From NCBI GenBank assembly GCA_903869365.1, contig CAIPYV010000073.1, positions 1 to 55,528 on the forward strand: a stretch of DNA of 55,528 bases, given 5' to 3'. Origin of the DNA: an uncultured Chlorobiaceae bacterium. Its GTDB lineage: Bacteria > Bacteroidota > Chlorobiia > Chlorobiales > Chlorobiaceae. Position 1 is the stretch's first letter, and every line of letters begins with the position of its first letter. The notes under the pieces were generated by a model. It did not search any database and was not told where the DNA came from. It worked only from the letters and a program-made list of their open reading frames with translations. Shown piece after piece: positions 37,421 through 45,250 of the stretch. A program made the translations under genes and the position numbers.

Positions 37421-37499
37421 TCCGGAAGAAAACCTCAGCACTCAGCGCTTTATGAGTAAAAAAGAGCTGAGTGCGATAGTTTCAGCACCAAACCAATGA
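37349..37499 (+). pseudogene. Out-of-frame 3' part of the Nif11-like gene
   Basis: This stretch reads KSAVQIPVINGD, then SIGLVDPEENLSTQRFMSKK and ends SAPNQ-stop. It looks protein-like and is in the +1 frame relative to the Nif11 start. It contains a heptamer sequence (CTCAGCACTCAGC) coding for LSTQ. Confidence 0.5.
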
Positions 37500-37593
37500 A
37501 CAAGAGCAAGCTGCTCGATATGCTGTATTGGTAAAAAGGTTAACCTGAATTAATTTATGAAAAAAGGTATGTGAGCACTACATTGTAACAATA

Positions 37594-40500
37594 ATGCTTT
37601 GTAGCGGATTTATTTTTTTACTGCACATCAATCCAGATTACTACAGATGTAACGTGCCGAAAAAAAAATGCCACACCACCTTAATCAGTTTATCAGATTT
37701 GAGGGCTCTCGCTGAAAAGCGTCACCAAGTCCTGCAACTGAAAAGACCGGATTCTTCCTCTTCACCTGAGGATATTCTACGGATTATCCATGAACTGGAG
37801 GTTCACCAGATCGAACTTGAACTTCAGCAGGAAGAACTGATTCGGTCGAGAGAAGAGCTTTCAAACTCGAAAGCAGAGCAGGAGGATAGCCTGAAGCGCG
37901 TTACCGAGCTTTATGATTTTGCCCCGTTGGGCTATCTAACGCTTACACGGAACAGTAAGATCGTTGAGGCAAACCTGACAGCAACCAGAATACTTGGCAT
38001 TAATCGCTCGGAGTTGCGTGGTAATTATTTAACAAACCTCTTTATCCCTGAAGACCGTCAGGTAATCCATGGATTGCTTGAAAAAGTGTTTACCAAAAAA
38101 CAGCATGGATACGGTGAAGCCACTCTTATCCCTCACGAAACGCCTCTTTCCGGTACCCAGCAATCTGTTGCAGCCCAAACCTTTCGGCTCGATGCTTTAC
38201 ACAGTGACTCTCCTCATGAATGCAGGGTTATCATAACGGATATCACTGATCAAAAACTCTCTGAAAATGCTCTCAAACAGAGCCAGTACAAGTTCAGGAT
38301 GCTTTTTGAAGGCCACTCCTCCATCATGCTGGTCATTGATGAAACAGGCAACATCATTGATGCCAACCCTGCTGCAGCTGCTTTTTACGGGTGGCCGATT
38401 GAAAAACTCTGTACGATGCATCTTGATACCATCACAACGAGATCACATGAAAGGGTACTGAGTGATCTTGTAAAATTCAGAACAACGAACCAAAACAAAT
38501 TCTCAACGCTTCATCGTAAAGCGGATGGTTCATTACGTGATGTCGAGGTCATAAAAAATACGATTACGATAGGAAGCAATGTCGTTTTCTATTGCATCAT
38601 CAACGATATCACCGAACGCAAAAAGGCTGAGTCTCAACTTAAAAAGCTGAGTGTGGCTCTCCAGCAAAGCCCCACGGTTGTTTTCATAACCGACCCCGAT
38701 GGCAATATTGAATACGTCAATCCAGCGTTTACAGCGCACACCGGGTATGCAGCTGAAGAGGTTTTAGGGAAAAATCCCCGCATACTTAAGTCCGGCCTGA
38801 TGCCGAAAGCGTTCTATGAAGATCTCTGGCAAACAATTCTTTCGGGCAGGATTTGGCGTGGTGAAATGCACAACAAAAAGAAAAACGGTGAACTCTTCTG
38901 GGAACGAGCCGTTATTTCAGCCATGCTGAATAATGAAGGTGTGGTAACCAATTTTGTGGCGGTAAAAGAAGACATTACAGCAGAAAAAAAACTCTGGAAT
39001 GAGTTGACAGCAGCCAAAGATCATGCGGAAGAGAGTGACCGCCTGAAATCAGCATTTCTGGCCAACATCAGCCATGAAATACGCACCCCGATGAATGGCA
39101 TTCTCGGCTTTTCAGAACTCCTGAAAGAACCTCATCTTTCCGGCGAGGAGCAGGCAGAGTTTATCGGCCTTATTCAGCAAAGCGGCAACAGGATGCTCAA
39201 TCTCATCAATAAACTGATCGATATTTCCCGTTATGACGCCGGCGAAACAACATTCGAGATTACCAAAACCCCCGTAAACACCCTCTTGCATGAACTCTAT
39301 GCTTTTTTCAAGCCTGAAATCCAGAAGAAAGAACTCTGTTTGAACTGTACCTGTGAACTTCCCGATGAAGACAGCATCATAGAAACAGACAGTGAAAAGC
39401 TGACCAAGATATTGACAACCCTTCTCCATAATGCCCTGACATTCACCAGAAAGGGAACCATTGATTTCGGGTATACCAGAGTTGGTTCAACCCTTGAGTT
39501 TTATGTTCTTGATACGGGCATTGGTGTTCCTGCTGCTATGCAACAGAAAATTTTCGAGCGCTTCCGGCAGGCTGATAACTCATTATCCCGCAACCATGAG
39601 GGTTCAGGCCTCGGATTAACGATTGCAAAGGCCTATGTCGAAATGCTTGGCGGTGCGTTACGGGTTGAGTCCGAAGAAGGAAAAGGGAGCAAATTCATTT
39701 TTACCCTCCCTTACGGGCAGGCCCCCGTGACAGCGCTTCTCAACGCATCGAAGGATCAATCCCATACCGAGCACTCACTACTCCGCACTCCGCACCCAGC
39801 ACTCACTATTCTTATAGCAGAAGATGACGAAATGTGCCGATTGTTGCTTCAAAAAAACCTGAAAGGCGAAAACATTGCAATTCTCTATGCTGTTAATGGA
39901 CAGGAAGCCGTAGAACAGGTAAAATGCCACCCTGAGATCACCCTCGTCCTCATGGACATCAAGATGCCGGTAATGAACGGATATGAAGCAACACGACTCA
40001 TCAAACAGCTGCGGCCCGATCTGCCTGTTATCGCCCAGTCAGCCTTTATTTCAAAAGAAGACCAAGAAAAAGCAAGAGAGGCAGGGTGCGACAGCTTCCT
40101 CACCAAACCCATCTACAAAAGCGAGTTGCTCGAAGTAATACAGTTGGAAGCCGCTATGCAAAGCACGATCCAGGCGGTAGCCAACGTCGTGGAAGCACAT
40201 GATCCCTATACTGCAGGTCATGAACGACGCGTTGGCATCATCGCGGCAGATATAGCACGGGAAATGGGGTGGAGCGAAGAGAAGTGCCGCATTCAGCAGC
40301 TCATCGGATTAGTGCACGACATCGGCAAAATAAGCATACCTGCCGAGATACTTTCCAAACCGGGCCGATTGTCAGCAATAGAGTTTGAACTGATCAAGAC
40401 CCACGCAGAACAAGGCTATCAAATCCTCAAGGATGTCGATTTCCCTCTCCCGATTGCAGAAATCATCCGAGAACACCACGAGCGTATGGACGGCAGCGGT

Positions 40501-40725
40501 TATCCGCGGGGCCTGAAAAGAGTGGAAACACTTCTTGAATCCCGCTTACTTGCCGTAGCCGATGTGCTTGAAGCCATGGCTTCACATCGCCCTTACCGAG
40601 CCGCATTCGGCATCGAAGAAACCCTTCATGAAATTGAGAGCCATCGGGCGCAGCACTTCGACCCGGAAGTGGTTGATGCCATGCTCCGACTGTTTCGCGA
40701 AAAAGGCTATCAGCTCCCGGCCTGA
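37594..40725 (+). CDS. PAS-rich histidine kinase-receiver-HD-GYP fusion
   Basis: A protein of up to 1043 residues that joins a full phosphorelay to a c-di-GMP phosphodiesterase. N-terminal signature HELEVHQIELELQQEELIRS, PAS1 (YDFAPLGYLTL), PAS2 with FYGW, PAS3 (VVFITDPDGNIEYVN), kinase core with His494 in ISHEIRTPMNG and GSGLGLT, a linker containing heptamer sequence, receiver with Asp788 in LVLMDIKMP and TKP, then HD-GYP with HD at 908-909 (VHDIGK) and HHERMDGSGYP. All catalytic residues are visible. It resembles an RpfC-RpfG pair in one chain. The start is uncertain: ATG 37594 and GTG 37654 both lack clear ribosome sites. Confidence 0.9.
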   Translation: MLCSGFIFLLHINPDYYRCNVPKKKCHTTLISLSDLRALAEKRHQVLQLKRPDSSSSPEDILRIIHELEVHQIELELQQEELIRSREELSNSKAEQEDSLKRVTELYDFAPLGYLTLTRNSKIVEANLTATRILGINRSELRGNYLTNLFIPEDRQVIHGLLEKVFTKKQHGYGEATLIPHETPLSGTQQSVAAQTFRLDALHSDSPHECRVIITDITDQKLSENALKQSQYKFRMLFEGHSSIMLVIDETGNIIDANPAAAAFYGWPIEKLCTMHLDTITTRSHERVLSDLVKFRTTNQNKFSTLHRKADGSLRDVEVIKNTITIGSNVVFYCIINDITERKKAESQLKKLSVALQQSPTVVFITDPDGNIEYVNPAFTAHTGYAAEEVLGKNPRILKSGLMPKAFYEDLWQTILSGRIWRGEMHNKKKNGELFWERAVISAMLNNEGVVTNFVAVKEDITAEKKLWNELTAAKDHAEESDRLKSAFLANISHEIRTPMNGILGFSELLKEPHLSGEEQAEFIGLIQQSGNRMLNLINKLIDISRYDAGETTFEITKTPVNTLLHELYAFFKPEIQKKELCLNCTCELPDEDSIIETDSEKLTKILTTLLHNALTFTRKGTIDFGYTRVGSTLEFYVLDTGIGVPAAMQQKIFERFRQADNSLSRNHEGSGLGLTIAKAYVEMLGGALRVESEEGKGSKFIFTLPYGQAPVTALLNASKDQSHTEHSLLRTPHPALTILIAEDDEMCRLLLQKNLKGENIAILYAVNGQEAVEQVKCHPEITLVLMDIKMPVMNGYEATRLIKQLRPDLPVIAQSAFISKEDQEKAREAGCDSFLTKPIYKSELLEVIQLEAAMQSTIQAVANVVEAHDPYTAGHERRVGIIAADIAREMGWSEEKCRIQQLIGLVHDIGKISIPAEILSKPGRLSAIEFELIKTHAEQGYQILKDVDFPLPIAEIIREHHERMDGSGYPRGLKRVETLLESRLLAVADVLEAMASHRPYRAAFGIEETLHEIESHRAQHFDPEVVDAMLRLFREKGYQLPA
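39770..39807 (+). repeat. Heptamer-related repeat in the ATPase-receiver linker
   Basis: Degenerate copies of AGCACTC (GCACTCACTACTCCGCACTC, then CGCACCCAGCACTCACTATT) encode the linker HSLLRTPHPALTI between kinase and receiver domains of the fusion protein. The paralogue at 35718-37055 has the same kind of repeat at the same place (36658-36684). Confidence 0.6.
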
Positions 40726-40746
40726 TATCCAGCAAAAGGAGCTGAG

Positions 40747-43191
40747 TCATCTGCCAATCAGGAGTGTCTGATCGGTGATTTCAGTGAACGTAACATCATG
40801 ACTTATCAGAAAAAGTTGATCGTACCAGTGCTCAGCCACCTCTTCACGTCCCACATCAATCGCCCGAAACGCATTGGCCAGATTTTCACGGCGCGAAGCA
40901 TCAAGGTTTGATGTCGGTTCATCAAAAAACGCTATCCTCGCCCCGATCGTCTGCAGAAGCGCCAGACGCAGCGCAACGACGGCACTCATGGTCTGCCCGC
41001 CCGAAAGCTGGTCATCACTCCGTTCCCTGATGGCTCCATCAGCCATATCCCGCAAAATAATCTGATAATTATCTCCCCAGCGAAGTTCTTCATCAGACTC
41101 GGCGATAACGCGGTAAATCCGGTCTGCCCTCAGGCTTATCTCCTCTCTGAAACGTTCAGAAAGTTCTGCTGAAACATTCTTGAAAACCTGGTTTCGCAAA
41201 AACTTGACTAACCGCTCCTTCTCTTCCAGCAAAACAATCGCCTCCTTTTTTTTGGCCGCCTTGAGTTTAATCCGGTTGAGTTCTTCTATCTCCTTTCCAA
41301 GCCTCTCAATGGTGTTGCCCATCTCCACAATCTGCTGACGCCTGCGTGCCACATCAGAAAGAACAGCATCCCGCTCCTTCCGCACTTCATCATGCAATGG
41401 CTGCTGATAGTGCTCAAGGCAGCTCTGCCGTTTGGCGTCTATCTCGAGCAGATCCTTTTGCAACCCTGCAAGACCATTGGTCCAGTGGACCAGTGTCTCT
41501 CGGCGATGCTCAAGATCATCTGCCACCTGCAGATTCGCCGCATAAGCGTCACGTGAAGCCTGAAAACTCTTTTTATCAGCCTCAGCCTTGCTGACATCCG
41601 CGTCCAGACTTGCATAGACACTGAGTTCAGCCTTCCGGCTGTTCACCTGCGCCACAGCATCAGACACCTCCCTTTTTTGCTGCTCAAGAGTTTCGTTTCG
41701 CCGGCTGTTTGTTTGACGCCGTCCATCAAGGCCAATAATCAGCTTGTCAAGTTCCTGCATGCGGACCTTCTCGGCATGCAACCTCCTCTCCGCATCCTCA
41801 GCCCTCTTAACCTCACTTGCAGCTTCTCCTATACGCTTGTCCAGCAGCCCTATTATCCCCTCCAGCTCACCTCTTCTGGTTGAAAAATGATCTCTTGGTG
41901 CTCTGCTGCCGGCAATATTCTGACATTGCTCCTGAAAAAAAGGACAAATCCCTTCGGCAAGTTTAAGCTGGCCTTCCGCAAGAGCCGCCAATCTGCCGGC
42001 CAGACTGGAACGCTCCGCTTTGATATGATCCGAATTGAGCCTAAGCTCCTGAAGCGATGAGCTGTTTTTTTCAGGCTTGCACCTCTCAACCAGCTCCAGA
42101 CGAGTTATTCGGTATCCTGCCTCTTCATCATGCAGATCCTTCTCAACCTTGAGGATATCGGCCCGATCATGTTCAAGATTCTGGGAGAGGCACTGGGCGG
42201 TCTTTTCCAGGCTGACCATCTCCTGATCAAGTGTTCGTCGTGCTTTTTCTTTTTGCCGAAGATCAATCAGCTTCAGTTCAGCCATCTCGAACGCCTCTTT
42301 CCCTCCCCTGGTTGCATGAACGATACGGTTCGCTTTTTCAGCCGCTTCCACCAGGAGTTTCTGACTGGCAATCTTTTCGCCACCGTCCTTGATTCTGCTT
42401 TCAAGCTTTTCAAAGGCCGTGGAAAGAGCATCAAGCGCGATTTTCTGCTTGTCAAACCCCTCCATCGTTTCCTGTAACGTCTTGAAATGAAACTCTTTAT
42501 TCTTCAACTCCTGTTGCCTGTCACTCAATTCTTTCCTGGCAGCCGTACACTCCCCTTCCTTCACGGGCAGCTTGGTCAGTTGCAGTTCAAGCAAATCAGC
42601 CTCAGCCTTCACAAGTTTGATGTTTGCCTGCACCGCCGAAGATAACGCCGCTGTCCCTTTGAAGGTCTTGCGCCAGGTATCAATGCCGAGAATCTCGTCA
42701 AAAGCCTCTTGCCGCCTTGCCGCCTGCCGGATGATAAATGGCCCCAGAAATTCGTTCTGAAACGGACCGATCACCAGTTTAAACTGCTCCGACAGTGGTC
42801 GGCCATTACCGAGACCAAGCAGTCCGGCAATCCTTGCCGCAGTCTCCTCTATCCGCGCATGCTCCTCAACCTCAAAATCCTCCCCGCTTTTTTTCGCCAG
42901 CAGCCATTTTGAGGCGGCACCGACCGTTCGGGTAACCTTCCAGATATCCCCGTCATCACTCTGAAAAACGACCGCAACCTTGCCCGACTTTGCCCCGATA
43001 GAGATAAAACGGGCCGCATTGGAAACAAAGTCCTGAGCATCAACGCCAAACAAGGCATAACCGATAGCCTCAAACACCGTACTTTTGCCTGCTCCGTTTG
43101 CCCCGCAAAGCACATTGATTCCCGGTGAAAAGATAAGTTCGGTATCACGGTGCGACTTGATATTGTTCAATTGAATCGAAAGGATCTGCAT
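40747..43191 (-). CDS. sbcC: SbcC, Rad50-like ATPase of the SbcCD nuclease
   Basis: ATPase subunit of SbcCD, which opens hairpins and blocked DNA ends. The 814-residue protein is shorter than E. coli SbcC. N-terminal Walker A is GANGAGKST; a long coiled coil follows. The hook region has CPFFQEQC, a C-x6-C, in place of the usual CxxC zinc hook. The C-terminal lobe has LSGGQTMSAVVALRLALLQ and Walker B IAFFDEPTSNLD. The ATG at 43191 is chosen since GGAGG in the sbcD end lies nine bases upstream; a GTG at 43197 overlapping the sbcD stop is also possible. It converges with the kinase-HD-GYP gene, 21 bases away. Confidence 0.9.
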   Translation of the reverse strand: MQILSIQLNNIKSHRDTELIFSPGINVLCGANGAGKSTVFEAIGYALFGVDAQDFVSNAARFISIGAKSGKVAVVFQSDDGDIWKVTRTVGAASKWLLAKKSGEDFEVEEHARIEETAARIAGLLGLGNGRPLSEQFKLVIGPFQNEFLGPFIIRQAARRQEAFDEILGIDTWRKTFKGTAALSSAVQANIKLVKAEADLLELQLTKLPVKEGECTAARKELSDRQQELKNKEFHFKTLQETMEGFDKQKIALDALSTAFEKLESRIKDGGEKIASQKLLVEAAEKANRIVHATRGGKEAFEMAELKLIDLRQKEKARRTLDQEMVSLEKTAQCLSQNLEHDRADILKVEKDLHDEEAGYRITRLELVERCKPEKNSSSLQELRLNSDHIKAERSSLAGRLAALAEGQLKLAEGICPFFQEQCQNIAGSRAPRDHFSTRRGELEGIIGLLDKRIGEAASEVKRAEDAERRLHAEKVRMQELDKLIIGLDGRRQTNSRRNETLEQQKREVSDAVAQVNSRKAELSVYASLDADVSKAEADKKSFQASRDAYAANLQVADDLEHRRETLVHWTNGLAGLQKDLLEIDAKRQSCLEHYQQPLHDEVRKERDAVLSDVARRRQQIVEMGNTIERLGKEIEELNRIKLKAAKKKEAIVLLEEKERLVKFLRNQVFKNVSAELSERFREEISLRADRIYRVIAESDEELRWGDNYQIILRDMADGAIRERSDDQLSGGQTMSAVVALRLALLQTIGARIAFFDEPTSNLDASRRENLANAFRAIDVGREEVAEHWYDQLFLISHDVTFTEITDQTLLIGR

Positions 43192-43193
43192 CT

Positions 43194-44441
43194 TCACTCT
43201 CCTCCAAGGATACCAAGCAGTTCATCTCCGTCACAATCACCTTTCATGACATGATCCCGAAGAGCAATGGAAAGTTTGACGAGCTCATCCTCCCTCCCTT
43301 TATAGTCGCTTCGCAGAGAGATTAATCCCCGCAGGACATCCTCCTCAATGTCCGCAAGACTCCTCATCTCTTTTTCACTGCCGGACTGATTGGTCGTAAG
43401 GGAAAGATGGTTTTTTATCTCGATATGCAGGGGGTTGCAGATTCTTGAAAGCGTTTGGCGCAAGCGTTCACGCCCCAGTTCAAAAGGATGAAAATCTACC
43501 CTGCCGGTAAGCTTAACCTCAAGCAACGGCTCTCTTGTATCGGTCAGTCCCGCAACTTTTTCCCGGACTAATTCTTCCAGCCTTTCCAGCGCTGCTTCCG
43601 AACTTTCCGAACCATCAAGATTGATGCTCATCACCAGCATTGGTCTCGGCGACGTCTGACAGAACTCATGCCGGTAACCGCAACCATCATAACTGACTCT
43701 ATAATAACCCTTGCTGAACCTCTCCTCACCAAAATTGACACACTCCGCAGAGCCCGGATTATAAGCATAGCTCCGGCCATCAGCTCTCTCAATGGTATAA
43801 GGCTTGTGGCCATGTCCTAAGGCAACATAATCAAACACCTCTCCAAGCGGCAGCGCTTCCTCCGGTTTCATATTGCCGATTTCCACCGGTGAATAGCTCC
43901 AGATACCCACATGAAAAAGCAGAATATTGTTTGTTGTGCTTATCGCCTCAACAATACGGGCCACATGGTTTCCTGCCTGGGAACCGATATAGCCGACCCC
44001 ATAGATATTGATACCCTTGATGGTAATATGCCCGCCGGATCCCTGCTCTTCATCAAACGGTTCAAAGCGGTAAGCCCCATCCTCATCCCGCGCAGGCCGC
44101 AGCAGACAGATATAACCCATCTGCGAGAGAGCCTCCATCCATGAAATGCTTCCCTGGCGATGGATCCAGTCATGATTGCCCTCCACGGCGATGCACGGAA
44201 TACCCGCATCTTTAAGTGGCTGAAGCGTCTCGATGGTACGAGCAAAAGTACGGGGCAGAATCTGGGCAGTATGGAACATATCCCCGGCTATCAGGACAAA
44301 ATCCACTTGTTCAGCAACAGCCCTTGCAACAATTCCTCCGAACATCCCGAAAAAATCCTCATACCGCACCACATCAAGAGCAGAGGAACGATAGGTTTTA
44401 CCAAGATGAATATCCGCAGTATGCAGAAAACACAACGTCAT
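43194..44441 (-). CDS. sbcD: SbcD, Mre11-like nuclease of the SbcCD complex
   Basis: Metal-dependent nuclease partner of SbcC. The 415-residue protein shows the Mre11 phosphoesterase motifs in order: ADIHLGK (residues about 9-15), AGDMFH, GNHDWIH, FHVGIW and GHGHKPY. These supply the Asp, His and Asn ligands for two Mn2+ ions. The C-terminal 140 residues, including a DTREPLLEVKLTGRVDFHPF stretch, form the capping and SbcC-binding part. The gene is first of the sbcD-sbcC pair and ends in a GGAGGAGAGTGA that also holds the sbcC ribosome site. The H-NS-like gene lies 102 bases upstream on the same strand and could share its promoter. Confidence 0.92.
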   Translation of the reverse strand: MTLCFLHTADIHLGKTYRSSALDVVRYEDFFGMFGGIVARAVAEQVDFVLIAGDMFHTAQILPRTFARTIETLQPLKDAGIPCIAVEGNHDWIHRQGSISWMEALSQMGYICLLRPARDEDGAYRFEPFDEEQGSGGHITIKGINIYGVGYIGSQAGNHVARIVEAISTTNNILLFHVGIWSYSPVEIGNMKPEEALPLGEVFDYVALGHGHKPYTIERADGRSYAYNPGSAECVNFGEERFSKGYYRVSYDGCGYRHEFCQTSPRPMLVMSINLDGSESSEAALERLEELVREKVAGLTDTREPLLEVKLTGRVDFHPFELGRERLRQTLSRICNPLHIEIKNHLSLTTNQSGSEKEMRSLADIEEDVLRGLISLRSDYKGREDELVKLSIALRDHVMKGDCDGDELLGILGGE

Positions 44442-44543
44442 GAACCTGCCTTTATTTCGCCGTTATTACGTACAAACAGAACAACTATAACGGTACGCTC
44501 CAATTCGCAACACCTGAAGAATCGAAAAGTCCATGATGTCACC

Positions 44544-44849
44544 TTACACTGGAACCCTGTATTGCTCGATGCTCTCACCGTTCTTCTCAACATCCTTCAC
44601 CCAACCCGGCTTCGGACCTCTTCCAACCCAATACTGATGTTCATTTTTTCTGTATTTAATAACAGAAGAACTTTTTGAAGAAGAAGGTTTTGTCTTTTGC
44701 TGAAGTTCTTCTATACTGATATTAAAGTCTTCGAGTTTTGCCTTTATCTCTTTGATGACCGCAATTCTTTCATTCCTGATAATATCGTCAGCTGTTTTTT
44801 GAAGTTCAGCAATCTGTGATTTAATGTCCGAAAGTTTTGTCGATGACAT
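44544..44849 (-). CDS. H-NS-like histone family protein
   Basis: A 101-residue putative nucleoid protein with the two-part H-NS layout. Residues 1-50 are a charged coiled coil for oligomerisation (IKSQIAELQKTADDIIRNER, EIKAKLEDFNISIEEL). A Ser-rich linker leads to the DNA-binding domain, with KYRKNEHQYWVGRGPKPGW. That pattern, Y-R then W-x-GRG-P-P-W, is the H-NS C-terminal motif with its AT-hook-like GRGP loop that inserts in the minor groove of AT-rich DNA. Such proteins silence foreign AT-rich genes (family knowledge). It is 102 bases upstream of sbcD on the same strand. Confidence 0.85.
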   Translation of the reverse strand: MSSTKLSDIKSQIAELQKTADDIIRNERIAVIKEIKAKLEDFNISIEELQQKTKPSSSKSSSVIKYRKNEHQYWVGRGPKPGWVKDVEKNGESIEQYRVPV

Positions 44850-45250
44850 AATTGATACGATTTTTTTATTGAATAAATAACTTCATCCTTTTTGGCATCA
44901 ATCGAAATTTAATAAAAAAATTAGATTTAATTATAAGAAACACGAAAATATAACGCAGCCTTCCGATAAGTATTTTCCGAAATATTGAAAAAGCACAGGA
45001 GTAAAAAAGCATGTAAACCATCACATGTTGAGCCATACTTTTGCCATGTTGCAAATTAAAAGCGGTTGTGACATATTGGGTTACTGGAACAGTGAGATAA
45101 TAAGATTGAATCGGTCGCTCGAATGATTAGAGATTTGAATAATCAACAGTTAAGACACCGGCACATACCGAAACTTATGTCTCGAATAAAGAAAAAGATT
45201 AATGCATTATCAATCAATCAAGATCACGAAGTTGAAAAGGATGTTGCGTA
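44850..45250. other. Divergent intergenic region, AT-rich
   Basis: About 400 bases between the H-NS-like gene (minus) and the following kinase (plus). It is strongly AT-rich with several A and T runs, as expected for the promoter region of an H-NS-like gene and as a possible binding site for its product. No gene, hairpin or PAS remnant continuing the truncated N-terminus of the next kinase was recognised. Confidence 0.4.
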
